Of a stretch of 64,000 bases of DNA, positions 11,154 through 22,989 are shown piece by piece; within the stretch, counting starts at the first letter, position 1; the number at the start of each line of letters is the position of its first letter. Below the pieces are notes generated by a model. The model saw only the letters and a program-made list of their open reading frames with translations, made no database searches and was not told the origin of the DNA. A program made the position numbers and the translations under genes. Origin of the DNA: Paraphoma chrysanthemicola (taxonomy: Eukaryota > Ascomycota > Dothideomycetes > Pleosporales > Phaeosphaeriaceae); NCBI GenBank assembly GCA_020744225.1, contig JAGMWG010000024.1, positions 186,001-250,000 on the forward strand. Direction: 5' to 3'.

Positions 11154-12212
11154 TCAGCCTTGCTTACACCTCTTCGCATGCCTCTCAAAATTATCCTTCC
11201 GCGGCCACAATTTCCCTCGCGACATGCACCACGAGTTTGCACATGAGAATCCACGCGCTGATGTGCTGCTTTGATGGACGCTATCATGGTGTCTTTGGAG
11301 GTCGGCCTTCAGGTGAAAAGCCGACTCGCAAGAGCCTTGCAGACATTTGAAACGTCGGATATGTTTGCGATTGATGTGTCGCCTTAATTGTTATCAATGT
11401 GGGTTACGAAATGGCGGCCGAAGCAAAGAAACTCACCGTACTGACCTCCAAGTGGGAAGGTCAACGCTGCAGTGCGGACATGTACTTTGCGATCGTGGTA
11501 CAGTGGCCATATCTGACTGCGCGCTTAGTTCGCGGATACTGGGCGCTTCGTCCGTTCCTGTTTCGACGAATTGATGGATTGTCTCGATATCCATGGCCCT
11601 CTTAGGCGCGGTCAAATCCGCTCCCTGCATTATCTTGTCTTCTTGTCCAGCTCGTACGACATCCGCTACATTTGTGCGCAAATCTTGATCCGTGCCAAAA
11701 TTCTCAGCCATAGCTATGGCTTTATATCTTCTCAGACCATTCGCGTTTGCCGATGTGACTAGGTAAGTACAATCTCTGTTGTTATGCGTTACACAACCTG
11801 TTTCTGCCCATATTGATAACAGGTACTGCATAATTGTCTCACTAGCGTGGCGAAGTCGTAACGTTTTGGTCAAACTTTCGAGGGCCCCATTTTCCAACTC
11901 ATCCAACTCTACCAACGCCCGCTGTACCGGCCCCAACCCAAAGACCATACTCTCAAGGTCAATTGGCACATGCGCGAATCTCGACATAACAGCGCTAACG
12001 CCAGCCGTACCCAAATGACTGAAAATGACCGGATTCGGCGCGACTTCAAACAGGAACGGACTGCCTGTTACTCCCGTCACGGCCAAGCGTCGCAGGGTAA
12101 CGCGTGCTTTCCAGAACCATTGCGAAGCTTCTTTATATTGCTGAGTGATTGCTGCAACTGCGTTGAAGGGGCGTCGCAGCGCTGAACGGGGTGAGGAAAG
12201 CCATGCAAACAT
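11154..12212 (-). CDS. C2H2 zinc-finger protein
   Basis: Exons 12212-11437 and 11382-11154 are joined by a 54-bp intron (GTGAGT..TTAAG), giving 334 residues. The intron falls inside the first finger; splicing creates CPHC-x12-H-x4-H. It is followed by a second finger with Cys in FKCLQGSCESAF and His in LQRHHDSVH, and by a third finger-like CANSWC..WPRKDNFERHAKRC. The N-terminal 240 residues are fungal-type and otherwise featureless. A second possible intron (11842-11759, GTGAGA..CCTAG, 84 nt, in frame, no stop) would shorten the product to 306 residues. The ATG at 12212 (ACACCATG) is preferred over an upstream in-frame one at 12386. A nuclear DNA-binding role is inferred from the fingers. The gene is bracketed by a 36-bp direct repeat. 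Confidence 0.8.
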
Positions 12213-13209
12213 GGTGTCCAGGAAGGAGCCCCGGCAAAAAGCAGTAAAAGGGCACGAGGAACCAGATGCCAGGAAGATTTCTTTTGAGAGTAAAAAGAGG
12301 AGCAGAAGAAAAAAGCATGAAACGCGGGAGGTAAACTTGAAAGATGTTCCGCAATCACGGCGTACATGCAGGTGGTCGGCTGGCACGTGCTCCCTCCACC
12401 AAGTGAGGCATACATCTCAGTTGATTGGACCACACCCGAGCGAGGCTGAGGCATATATGCACACCAATCATCAGACAGCGGGCGAGAGTACAGCCGCATG
12501 CTACATATACGCAAAATTCGAGTGTTCGGAAGAAAGGCAGCTTCCCACGTTGTACGATAAGGTTCAGGTTTTCATCAAGACTCACACTCAAATGACGGCC
12601 TACCTATGTCTGCCATATATTCATCCGTTGATAAACTCTCTCCAATCGCGCCCATTCCTCCATCTCCCTTCGCACTTCTCCCATCTACGGCAAAACGCAC
12701 ACCGCAAGCGCAAGGTAAATACCGCGTCGCACCCAATCGTATACTCCAATTCCCAAAGCCTCCTATCATGTCACTCGTCGATGCATAGCTTTGTTTCGAG
12801 ATCGCTCACATGAAGTCTTCAAATCCGTCTCATCCACGGCCTTATCGAAATTCTTACTGTCGGACATATATATCGTTGTATGCTTACCTATCCTGCATTT
12901 CAACCATGCCGCAACAGATTCTACGCTGTGGGAGAAGAACAGGCAAAGGTTTGAGTAGATCGCTGACGAATGATTCGCAGCACAAGAAATGAGTGAGCGA
13001 GACGAGATCAAGTTCGTAAAGCAGTGTCCAATAACGCAGCATTTCACACCTGGCAGCTGGTGAAAAGTAGTACATGCCACACCGCACACGAGATGGATCG
13101 ATGTATGCAATTCTCAAACTCCTGCTAATGCTAGCCCTACCCTTACCCTTTCCATTTCATTCATCAATGCATCGACGTCAAGTCAGTTCATTTCATTTCA
13201 ACTCCTCGT
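12213..13209. other. intergenic
   Basis: An open plus-strand frame of about 220 codons spans part of this region but is low-complexity and shadows the zinc-finger promoter. Apart from the repeat copy, nothing is supported. Confidence 0.55.
12380..12415 (+). repeat. 36-bp direct repeat, copy 2 (upstream of zinc-finger gene)
   Basis: Second copy of the repeat at 11006-11041, with one mismatch (C to A). It lies 168 bases upstream of the zinc-finger ATG. Confidence 0.9.
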
Positions 13210-16200
13210 TCAATCCCCCGCCACGCGAATCTCATGCACTTCCTCATCGCCAACACCGCTATAATTGGCCTGTAGAATGCCCTCAACCGGCGTGCTCGCT
13301 CCAGGATGCGTGCTCAATTCATCGCCAAAATCCTCCATCATCCTTGTCTGCAAGGATTCGCCATCCACCGATCCCATATTGGGAGCATCCGAACCTACTT
13401 CATCCGAATCGTCTTGTACCGGAACGGAGCCAATTCGGTCGAAACTCCACGCCGGTTGGTCACGGTTGTAGAGAGGACCGTATATCGTGTCGAGGGTTGG
13501 TTCTTCGTCTGCGTCTACATAACCTTCATCGTCGAGGTCGTCATGTGCGCCGTCCGCGTAAGGTGGTAAAGTCGAGTCTTCATCATCGCTCAGGTTCCCG
13601 GCTACGACTCCGTTCCTTAGACTGCTCGCGTGAGCTGAATGCTGAAGCGAGCCACCCCCGCGCAGGGCTCCTGCTCCCGCTGCGACTCCGGTCCCGTGGG
13701 TATAAGCGCTCGACGACCCATTTCGGGACGATGCGTCGAGGCGCTGGCCGTTTCCCGATTCCAGAGGACGTGATCGGTCCACTTCATCGTCGTCAGCATC
13801 AGAGTCGGGAGCTGGCGTGTTTTCCGCGGTTTGTACGATGTGTTGGAGTTCTGGTGGGCCTAAAGGGCTGGGTGTGCGGCGGCGATAGAAGAGAAGGTAG
13901 GCGTTTTTCGTAACGGCTTTCTGACCCGAGTGGCATCGAGAGACAATTGAGTCTGATGTGATTAGTAAAGTTTCAGGTATCGCGCGGGTTCACTACGAGC
14001 ACATCGAGAAAGATGAGTCTCATAGCACGAGTCAGAAGACTTACCATTGTAGTCATACCACTGCCCATCAAAGAAGTTTTGTGCAGTGGCCGTGTAGTGA
14101 CCGCCTCCGAGGCCGCCGAAGTGATTGTCAACGGCAAATAGATCATACTTGAGGTCCTTGCCTTCTGGGAAGCCGACCTTGCCCGACAGATCGAGACCCT
14201 CGACAGGAAAGTCGATGAGCTCTTCAATCTTGTCCCTAAAGGTCCGATGTCCACTAAAACGCTTAAGGTGTATGATGAGGATATCTGGCACGGTCCAGAT
14301 CTCGAGCGTCTTGGTAGCTCTCCGCAGTTCTTTGCAGCGACTACAGTACCAAGCATTGTCTTCCGATAGCACTTCGCTCTTGGAGGTCTCCGTGAAACAT
14401 TCGTCGAGGGTGATGCCGTGCTTCCGGCGCGCTATACGCTTTGCCTTCTTCTCTTGGATCTCCGGATCTTCGAAAACCTCGACAAACTTCAACGCATCCA
14501 TGCCGCGAGAATCGGTTGCTGCGGTACCGCCAAACAACGCGTCGTAGGCATTTGCCTCCCACTCCAGGACCAGGGCCTCGCCCATGCGAACCAAGCTGTT
14601 GTCAGTTTCGTCGTCTGGGTCATCCGGGTAGCTTGGCTGCTCAGGGACCTTGTTCTTTGCCCTGAAATTTTTGTTGTTCTTGTGTTTCCGCTCTTGTTTT
14701 CGCATCTTTTTATTCTTCTTTTTGTTCTGACGACCTCCACGAGAAATTGCTGGGCCTTCGGGCTCAGCTGAGCGCATTTCTTCATCAGTACTTGCACCAG
14801 CTGCATCAATGACATCAGCATCAAGAGGCTGAACCGTTTCCGCGTCTTCGTCGCTGGAGGTGGCATCACTTCCAGCTGCGGAAGACTGGACAGATTCTTC
14901 TCGCGATGGTGGGATGCGGATGCGCTTAGAGATCGGTTCCAACGTTCGTGAGGGATCGACGGTGCTCCATCCAGTCGTAACGATCTCGTTGCTCTTCTTG
15001 GTATGCTTCACCTCGAAGAGCTGTCTGAACTCTGGATGGATGAAGCTGCCAGGTTTCAGCACTTCGGGAAGTTCGTCGTCATCTCGCGATTGCTGTGGCG
15101 GAGCGTCCACGGGATCGGTCATGGTGACCTCGACCAGGTCTTCCCCTTCAACGGAGCCGTCTTTGACACGAGGATCGCCATTGGGTGATGCATCTTCTTC
15201 GGTCGTCAGTACCACGTCAGAGCCAGAGCGAGACTGATCCAGGGGAGGATCGCCAAGCTCACTCAAGATGGGTCGTGTGGTCATTTGAGCCACCTTGGCC
15301 AGGAGTTTCCGCAAGATCGCATCGTAGTCCTTGGCTTCCTCTCGTGTCAGGACGATGAAGAAAGGCCACAAGGCCATGGAGTAGCTCTGTGCCCGGTATG
15401 TGGACATGTTAGGCCCGCGGTTGAAGACCGGTACCAGTATCCGATCGTGTAGCGGAGCTGCAGAATCTGGAATATCCTCGTCAGATGACCCATGTGACAG
15501 AAGTAGTTTATATTTCGAACCCTTCTTCTTAGGAGCTGGCCAGTTACTGGGCGCAATGTCCAATTCATAGACGTAGATGTCGTCTCTGGCGCCGATGTTT
15601 GACTCCGCTATTGTGCTCTTATCGTCCAGGTGACGGTAGAATTTGTGACTGTAGATTTCAGAAGCCATGAGCCGATTCGCAGGAACGTTGCCGAATCGCT
15701 TGCCAACGTATTCCTTGAGGCTGGTAATAGTCGCGTTCTTGTCGATATCGACCTCCAGTTGAATAGGCTTGCCGTGCAAAGGGACGTAGGTAACGCTGTG
15801 TGTCCACGTCTGCTCAATTGGAAGCTGCAGGGTAAGCTGGCTGTAGGGATCGAAGGTAATGCTGACTTTGTCGCACGTCGGGCAGACCATTGTGTTCTTA
15901 TAGAATCCTGCAGGGGCTGTTAGCTCGGAAGACAAAAGTGCAGCATTGACTGCGCATGAAGTATTTGCAAGGCTTAAAAATGCATGTACGTACCACTGAA
16001 CAAATCCATGGCAACCGAATCGTTTCGAGCCTTGTGGTTGTCCCTGTAGGTTTCACCCAATTGCTTGATGGCCTCGGGATCGCGGAATGTGTTGTCGTCG
16101 GAATCTGGGTTCTCTCTGTATGGTTTCTTGTGGATCCTGTTGAGGTCCTCGTGCAGTGCGTCCACAAGCCAGCTAACGAACTCTTGCGAGTCTTGTTGAC

Positions 16201-17821
16201 CGTAGCCTGAGAACAAGCTGTTTGCCTTGCCTAGAGTGTTCTTGAAGTTCTTTGGCGAGTAAGAAGAGTTGGCCGTGATGTCGTACACGCCACCCAGCAT
16301 CTGCGCGTACACCCTAGCAATTGCTCCCTTGTGCCCAATAGGATTGTCCGCATTGACTTCGTCCTTCCACTTGTTACTCAGAAAGTACATGGTAAGCTCC
16401 TCGCAGCTACGGAGACATTGCAGTGCCGAGTTCATGTAGCAAGTGTTGCCGAGATTGACAAGGCCCACGTGCCCTCGCACCTTGCCATTCCGTGCTCTGC
16501 CTCGTGTGAGTGCACCGCCGGTCGGAGTGGATCGGCCACTGTTGTTGGCACTCTGCAGTCCTTTGGCGGCTTGTGTGCCAGTTTTCGGCTTGGTAACGGC
16601 TTTGCCGGCGTCCGAGATATACTCACCCTTGTCGTCGTGCTCTTCGAGAACGATGATCTGATCCTGAGAGAGGCCAGCACTGGCTAGGGACAAGAACTCG
16701 TTGAACTCTTCATTCGCTTTCTCGTCCTTGCCGGTGATCAGCTCTCGTTCTGTCCCAGATGCGAGGCGGTTGAAGCCCTCAACATCCATGATAAGAGGAG
16801 GCGCTTGGCCCGGGGCTGCATTCGCAGGCGAGCCGCCCCGAGGTGATGCGTCTGGGGTCAGCATGCCTGAAGGCTGTGACTCTTGCGGTACATCCGGAGG
16901 AATGCTGCTGAGTATCCTCCAGACGCGAACCTTGTTCTTGAGGTCGATGCCGGCGACCTTTTTAGCAGCCTCGACAAAGCTCAAGAAACTCTCGTATTTG
17001 CTCGCGACGATTTTTTCGGCTGGCTTCGAATTTTCCGCGGCAGTGGCTGGGGCCTTGCGTACTTTGCGGACAGTGAGGACTGGAGGATGTAGCTCGTACT
17101 CGAGGTTCTCGCTGCTCTTGTCTGGCACCGTGTTCTGAGCGTATCGGCGGATGACCGGGCTCCCTTCCTTGAGCCCATACCAGCTGAGGACGAGCTCCCA
17201 CGCCTTTGCAGGCAGGATCTCGAAGTCTTGGCCCATCTGCATGGCCTTGCTGAGCGGCACAAAGTCCTCTCCGCGCTGGTCCATGAGGTCCTCACGCAGC
17301 AGCTCGAGGTCCACGAGCGCCGTGTTGTCCACTGGGCCGATCGGCCCCTGCGTCGCGTCCTTGTTGAACTCTTGCGGCCGGCTGCTGTTCTCTGACGTCC
17401 GCGCCCAGACACGCTCCAGCCACCGCTCCGAGATGATGTAGCCCTCCTGGCGCTCCCGCAGAGGCTGCTGCATCATGACCATGACCTTGGTGACCTGCTC
17501 GTCGAGGCTCGGCAGGTCGGCCTGCTGCGCGGCGTCGACGCTGGTGGCCGAGGAGTCGGCGTTGGAGACGTCCGTCTCTGAGCTGCCGCTGTTGTTGGGC
17601 GCGTCTACCATCTCCACCGACGTGGCGCGGGCGCTGCGCTGCGAGGCTGCTGGGAGCGGCTTTGTGGCGCGGGGGCTCGACTGGCCGCTGTTCCGGCGGG
17701 CATGCTGGCCGTCAATGTCCATGTTGTCGTCGGCCATGTCTGAGTGCGGGCGCTTGGCGGGCGACGAGGATCGTGGAGGGCGCCGCTGCGGTTCGGGCTG
17801 TGCGGCGGCTTCGTCAGCCAT
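13210..17821 (-). CDS. Ubiquitin carboxyl-terminal hydrolase, UBP12/USP15-like
   Basis: Three exons, 17821-15994, 15907-14045 and 13952-13210, give 1477 residues. The 92-bp second intron has a perfect TACTAAT branch site. The order is a disordered Ser/Pro-rich N-terminus with NLS-like KRPHSD, then a DUSP-like domain (ERWLERVWART to AWELVLSWYGL). The split USP catalytic domain follows. Its Cys box is GLVNLGNTCYMNS (Cys about 461) and its His box GLGGGHYTATAQN (His about 1213). Zinc-binding CPTC and CSRC pairs and a basic, Asp/Glu-rich insert lie between them. The acidic tail follows the terminal NAYLLFYRRR strand. Family knowledge: it removes ubiquitin from protein substrates. The frame stays open 330 bases upstream of 17821 without an ATG, so an upstream exon is possible. 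Confidence 0.9.
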
Positions 17822-18783
17822 GGACGCCTCGGCGAGCGACAGGTTCGAGTAGGCCTCGCTGGGAGAGCTGGCGCCGGTGTTGTATTCGCGCGGCGTGCTC
17901 CCACTTTCCGTGTCGAGAAACTCGTCGTGCAGGTGGGGCGGCAGATATCGCGGCGGCGGAGGTGAAGCTGAGGCCCGTACGCTCACGGAGGGGTGCGGGG
18001 AGGAGCGAGGCGAGACGGCCGCTCCTTCATCCAGCGGCTGTGTGGCGCCTTCTGTGCCTTTCCTGTCGGTTGAGCCCGTGGTCACAGTCTTCCGTTTCTT
18101 GGTGGACGCCGTCGTGAAGGTGGTGCTTGCCGTGAAGCCCGCGAGCTCCAAGACAAGGCAGGCGGAGGAGCTGTCGGGGCGACAAGCAGCGTGCCTGCGC
18201 TGCGGGGAGTGGAGTGGGCGGTGGTGTTTGGCACAGGAAGAGACTGGCGTGGGCGGTGTGAAGACAGTGGGGCAAGCACAATGGCCAAACGAACGTGGAT
18301 TGCTCGGGCGGTGAATGCGGCCTGCTGTGCCTGCGTCCCAGTCGTCTTCTTCAGCCTTGCGGTTGCAAAAGTACTTAGCGAGTCGGAACGTGGAATTGGC
18401 GAGGTGTGGCTCAAGGGTATGGTTACACCATTACGGATGACTGGATGGACCTTTACCAATTATGTTGCGCTATAAGCGCTGGCTGTTTCTTTACAGGCTT
18501 GTCTATTACACCTAGTATCTGAGGGAGGAGCTTGCACAATAAGCGCGTTGCGCTTGCCGAATCGGGTCATAGATCGCCACCAGCACTTCAGCCTTCGTCT
18601 GCATCGTCGTTGCTTGGCATGGGAGCTGAACCGACACTTGATAAACAATCACGGCTTCATCATGTCCAGGCTATATCAATTTCTGCTGAGCCGCAGTACG
18701 AGTCCCGTCCTTGAGCCTCGTGACAAGTGTCCAAGAACACAGCCACGAGCAACGCCTTCCCCTCTAGCAGCAGTGTGTCGATC
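17822..18783. other. intergenic, divergent promoters
   Basis: Spacer between the deubiquitinase and the HET gene. Its right-hand part next to the deubiquitinase is GC-rich and open in frame, possibly a 5' leader or an unrecognised first exon. No other feature is seen. Confidence 0.5.
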
Positions 18784-20646
18784 ATGCGACTGATAAACAC
18801 TACAACACTTGTTGTCGAAGAATTCAACCCGCACAATGTACCGCCCTATGCAATTCTATCGCACACGTGGGAAGAGGAGGAAATGAGCTTACAGGAGATG
18901 CGTTCGACCCGCTTCTCTACCAAGAAAGGCTTCGCAAAGATTAAAAGATGCTGTGTACAAGCCGCCGAGGACGGCTTCACACATTGCTGGATCGACACAT
19001 GCTGCATCGACAAGACTTCGAGTGCCGAACTCTCCGAAGCCATCAACTCAATGTTCCAATGGTACCAGGAATCGTCCATTTGCTATGCGCTGCTGTCTGA
19101 CTGCTTCGACGATTGCAAAGTATGGAACGCAAGGACTGTCAGGCATTTTGCTGACTCGCGATGGTGGACGCGTGGATGGACGCTGCAAGAGCTCTTGGCC
19201 CCAAAGGTAGTCGAGTTTTACAACACCGAGTGGCGCCGCATCGGCTCAAGGAACAGCCTCCGAAAACACGTGTCGTTCGCCTCTGGGATAGACGAGGAGA
19301 TATTAGGCGGCAAGGACATCAACACCTGCAACGTCGCTGTGCGAATGTCGTGGGCTGCGAAAAGGCAAACTACGAGAGTCGAGGACCAAGCTTATTGTTT
19401 GATGGGGCTTTTCGATGTCAACATGCCTCTGCTCTATGGCGAAGGAGTTCGAGCGTTTGCGCGTCTGCAGGAAGAGATTCTCCGCGTTACAGAGGACTAT
19501 AGCTTGTTTCTCTGGCAGATGCATCCCGAACGGTCGAGCAGTTGCTTGTTCGCAGACTCGCCCGCCGATTTCTCCACACTATTAGACGTGGAAGAATGGT
19601 CATTTCGGTGGCACAGGCGGACACTATCGCCATCAGGAATACGTCACCCTGTTCGTACCGAGAGTTTTGCGAGTAGCTGCTCCTGGGCATGTCCCCCGCC
19701 AAAGAGCCACGGTCCTCCGTCCATTGCAAGCCGCGCTGTGCGTTTGCATCTACCACTAGTGCGCATGCGTGGAGTCAGTGTCGTTTGCCTTTCAGAAACA
19801 CCAAACTCGCGTCACCACGACGGCTTCCTCGTCTGTTTACAAATCTTCCTCTCGTCATGGGCGCCAGTCGGCTCTAGAGGCTCTGTAATACTCGTCCAAA
19901 AGCGCATGCGCTCGCGATTCAAGTATGAGACAATCCACCTCACGGTTGGAGACCTCGGCCGGCTTCCCTTGTACCGCCATGCTAAATATAACTTCGCGCT
20001 CTTGATTCTCAAGTACGATACGAGTATATTCCAGATGCTGTCGACTTCGATCGCAAAGGCAGTCGGAGGCGCCTTCCTTGAGTCAGACCGCTCGTTAAGA
20101 AGTCTTCTGGACCTGTCAAACCCAGACCCTTCGGACCCTGCGTACAATTGCTTCTCAACTCTACCAGAACCGTATAGAGTGATCACATGCATGCAACGAG
20201 ACCCGTCTGATTGTTTCGTATTAGATTCTCCAACGTGGCGTGGTATTTACGCACACTTCACTTTTACCTCCAAGGGACCCGCCAACCTCGAGCAAACCTT
20301 CCTTCTCCACTTGGCAATCTACTTTGAACAGGCATACTGCCGACTTGAGCATCCTTCTAGCACTCCGCCCGAGTCCGCAATACAGCCGCTGAGCAATTGG
20401 GCGGTTGGGGCCCAAGAGCGCGGTTTCACTAGTCACCACAACCTTACCTTGACTGCAGACCAGCAACATACACCAGCCGATATTGACCACGCCGGGACTG
20501 TAGAATTCACAGCTGTTGTGCGCAGTGTTGCTCCCGCTATTTTACACGGTGCTTTGTGTCCTAGATTTGTTGTATCGCTAGCACATGAGCTCACGCCGGC
20601 GAGAAGAGAAGAGTCCGGAGATGTGTCTCTACAAGTCATGAAGTAA
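18784..20646 (+). CDS. HET-domain (heterokaryon incompatibility) protein
   Basis: A single exon encodes 620 residues. The ATG at 18784 starts MRLINTTTLVVEEF, the usual beginning of this HET subgroup. The HET domain occupies about residues 20-180: PYAILSHTWEEEEMSLQEM, then FTHCWIDTCCIDKTSSAELSEAINSMF, YALLSDC and WWTRGWTLQELLAP. YCLMGLFDVNMPLLYGEG follows, the typical segment after the domain. The C-terminal half has no recognised repeat (no NACHT, WD40 or ankyrin). Family knowledge: HET domains trigger cell death in non-self recognition, though many HET genes have no known allorecognition role. No neighbouring partner gene of the classical HET-s, HET-C or SEC9 type is seen. Confidence 0.93.
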   Translation: MRLINTTTLVVEEFNPHNVPPYAILSHTWEEEEMSLQEMRSTRFSTKKGFAKIKRCCVQAAEDGFTHCWIDTCCIDKTSSAELSEAINSMFQWYQESSICYALLSDCFDDCKVWNARTVRHFADSRWWTRGWTLQELLAPKVVEFYNTEWRRIGSRNSLRKHVSFASGIDEEILGGKDINTCNVAVRMSWAAKRQTTRVEDQAYCLMGLFDVNMPLLYGEGVRAFARLQEEILRVTEDYSLFLWQMHPERSSSCLFADSPADFSTLLDVEEWSFRWHRRTLSPSGIRHPVRTESFASSCSWACPPPKSHGPPSIASRAVRLHLPLVRMRGVSVVCLSETPNSRHHDGFLVCLQIFLSSWAPVGSRGSVILVQKRMRSRFKYETIHLTVGDLGRLPLYRHAKYNFALLILKYDTSIFQMLSTSIAKAVGGAFLESDRSLRSLLDLSNPDPSDPAYNCFSTLPEPYRVITCMQRDPSDCFVLDSPTWRGIYAHFTFTSKGPANLEQTFLLHLAIYFEQAYCRLEHPSSTPPESAIQPLSNWAVGAQERGFTSHHNLTLTADQQHTPADIDHAGTVEFTAVVRSVAPAILHGALCPRFVVSLAHELTPARREESGDVSLQVMK

Positions 20647-21203
20647 AGTCATGAAGGAATAACAACACTTCGTTCGAAACTTTTGCAAAGAAAGAATATG
20701 CATGCGCTGTATCAGTTGGTAAATAAATACGTAGCGTTACACCGTGCTTCAAACCCATCATACACCCTTCCTACATTTCCCCTCTATTTTACTCTCCCTA
20801 CGTAGCTACATCAATACCTCTATTCGCACCAAATAATACAATACAACCCCAAACTAGTCTGACTAAGCACCCTAAACAAGTCATCCCGCGAACCTGGTTC
20901 GCGAGTAGACGCGGGGCCGGAGGTGGTACCTGCCCGGCAATGAATCTCGATCTATGTGCTCATGGTTGCACTGGGATCATGGAAACCATAAGGCTGCAGA
21001 TTGTGATTAGCATGTGATTATGTAGCGAACGCGGCCTCCACCATCTGCTATAATTGTTCCACTAACCGCGGGTAGATAAGAAGCATGAATTGTATTGTAT
21101 TTTTGCATTGATGTTGGTTTGTTAACGGTTGTGTTTAGCTTATGTCAAGACATAATGGCACTGCATGTTCAGCCAGGGTGAAGGCGACGCATGATTCCCA
21201 CGT
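20647..21203. other. intergenic, convergent
   Basis: Lies between the 3' ends of the HET gene and the retropepsin-like gene. AT-rich and repeat-free by eye; it probably holds both 3' UTRs. Confidence 0.5.
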
Positions 21204-22989
21204 TCACTTTGACCCGCCGCTGTTCAGCCACGAAAACGCCGATGCGCCACCAACAGGATTCGCGGATCGGGGTTTTGCAACAGAAGCGTGCTCTGTCGAT
21301 TTTTCGCCAGACACACTCCTTCTCATAGACGGGAGAGCAGCTGGATCATCATCCCTGCGCTTGCCATCGTCGAAGAACCGCGACTGTCCAGTTGCCGGAG
21401 ACGAAGTAGATGTTGACATGGTCCGCGATGCTGACCTGGCCGGCCTCAATACCTTCATGCCTGTGTCACGAGGCTTGGAGGTGGCAGTCGAGCTCGTAGT
21501 TTTACCCACATTAGCCCAGTCTAGAGAGCCTGTGGCGGCCTTCTCTGTAGAGTCGCGACGCCAATTACTCAGCATCGCAGGGGTGGGTCCAGAGCGCGCA
21601 GTCGTACTGGGAGGTGGCGAGTCTTGCGAGTCTCTAACGCTGCCTCGCATGGAAGTCGACAGGCCAAGACGGGGTCTCTGCTCCAAGCTACGGCGCCCTG
21701 TCGAGCCTCCGTCATCTGAGCTTGCTGTTCCTGATCCGTTAATTTTGGGCGGAGCACGGAGAACATCGCGATTATCCGAATTGGCTGGCTCAAGCTGTGC
21801 CTCATGCTTCGACCACCCCGAATTGGAAGATTCTAGCTCGCCCTGGGACTGGTGTTGATGGCGAGGCTTGCTTGATATCGCCAGAGTCTTGAAAGTGCGG
21901 TCATCTTCAGGCCGTACTAGCGGTATCTGGAGTTTGCAACGGTCGTCATCATACAGGGTCAACTGGTTGGACGAAAATAGCAAGTCAGCGTGGTGTGACC
22001 GGAGCACATCACTGCCGACGAAGATCTGAATAGCTTTGTGGTTGGATGTGGCGTCATAGTCCTCTATGACAGTAAAGTCCACAGCAACTGAGGGCAGTTG
22101 GGGCGCTGGACTGTTTGAACGAGAGGAGCCATTGATGGGAACAGCCTCAGGTAGATAGACCGACATCTTGACTTTGCGCACACCACTTTCGGATGTAACG
22201 ATCTGATCCTGCAATCCAAGGAGCTCAAGAAGATGGAGATCCACGTACGATGTGAAGGAGCCGGAGCATACAGCAGCATACAAAAGAGTATCGTGCTTGA
22301 AATTAGTGTCGAGCCAGCAACGGATGATAGCCGGGACAGAGCCCAGGATGAACAGACCAGGCGCTAGTCCTGGGGGCTCCATCAACGAAGACGGTCCCAG
22401 CCCCGTGAGGCTATTTGCCCGACCAGAGGTCATGGAATGTACCGAGTGTCCTGCTGAGCTCTGCCGGCCATCTGATTTGTGCGAGTAGCTGCGCTCGCTC
22501 ATAGCGAGGCCGCCCAGTCCACTGCCAGTGCGGGGTATCAGGTCCAAGGACGATCGCGACGCGTGTGCCCAGTGCCCATGATTGGCGGTCTCGTCAAATC
22601 GCACACTGTTTGCCCGTGAAGTGGCTCCCACGCGGCGGGGCTCTTCGTCGGCATCGAGCTGGAGGTTGCCAATGAGATTGCTTGAGTGATCGTCGAAGGA
22701 AGAGAAGTGTTCCGCTGTCGGCTGTTGGAGAGGCACTGTGTTCTATTAGCAAGAATGCCGAGGGATGTCCAGGCGCCATCTCACCTTGTTGCGGGGTCCC
22801 GCCCAACACCGAAGGAAATGGTGACGATGTGCCCCAAACGTTCTTCAGGCGCGAGTCGTCCTCTCTTTGGCGCTCCAGGCGTGTGACGCGCTCTGACAAT
22901 TCAGCTTGGCTTTGCTGCACCCGGAGCATCTCGTCCTGGAACCGCCAGATATCCTCGCGGGGCTGGAATGCTAAAGTCTGAGGGTCCAT
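21204..22989 (-). CDS. Fungal protein with degenerate retropepsin-like domain
   Basis: Exons 22989-22785 and 22735-21204, across a 49-bp intron (GTGAGA..ACAG), give 578 residues. Residues of about 10-50 form a coiled coil (FQDEMLRVQQSQAELSERVTRLERQ). A Ser-rich linker follows. Residues of about 205-330 are folded: LFILGSVPAIIRCWLDTNF, then AAVCSGSFTSYVDLHLLELLGLQ, VAVDFTVIEDY, IFVGSDVLRSHHADLLFSSNQLTLY and LQIPLVRPEDDRTF. The spacing resembles a retropepsin-like (Ddi1/aspartyl-protease) domain with the catalytic D-T/S-G replaced by C-S-G, so proteolysis is doubtful. The rest is disordered and basic/Ser-rich. Proteins of this kind are sometimes labelled ubiquitin hydrolase 19 in databases (my recollection); no USP motif is present here. 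Function unknown. Confidence 0.8.

Noticed and set aside
10323..12415. Transposon explanation for the repeat-flanked zinc-finger gene
   Set aside because: No transposase, no terminal inverted repeats and no target-site duplication beyond the 36-bp repeats could be found; kept only as a repeat observation.
12145..12813. 222-codon plus-strand open frame
   Set aside because: Overlaps the start of the zinc-finger gene on the other strand and the repeat copy; low-complexity basic composition, no recognisable motif.
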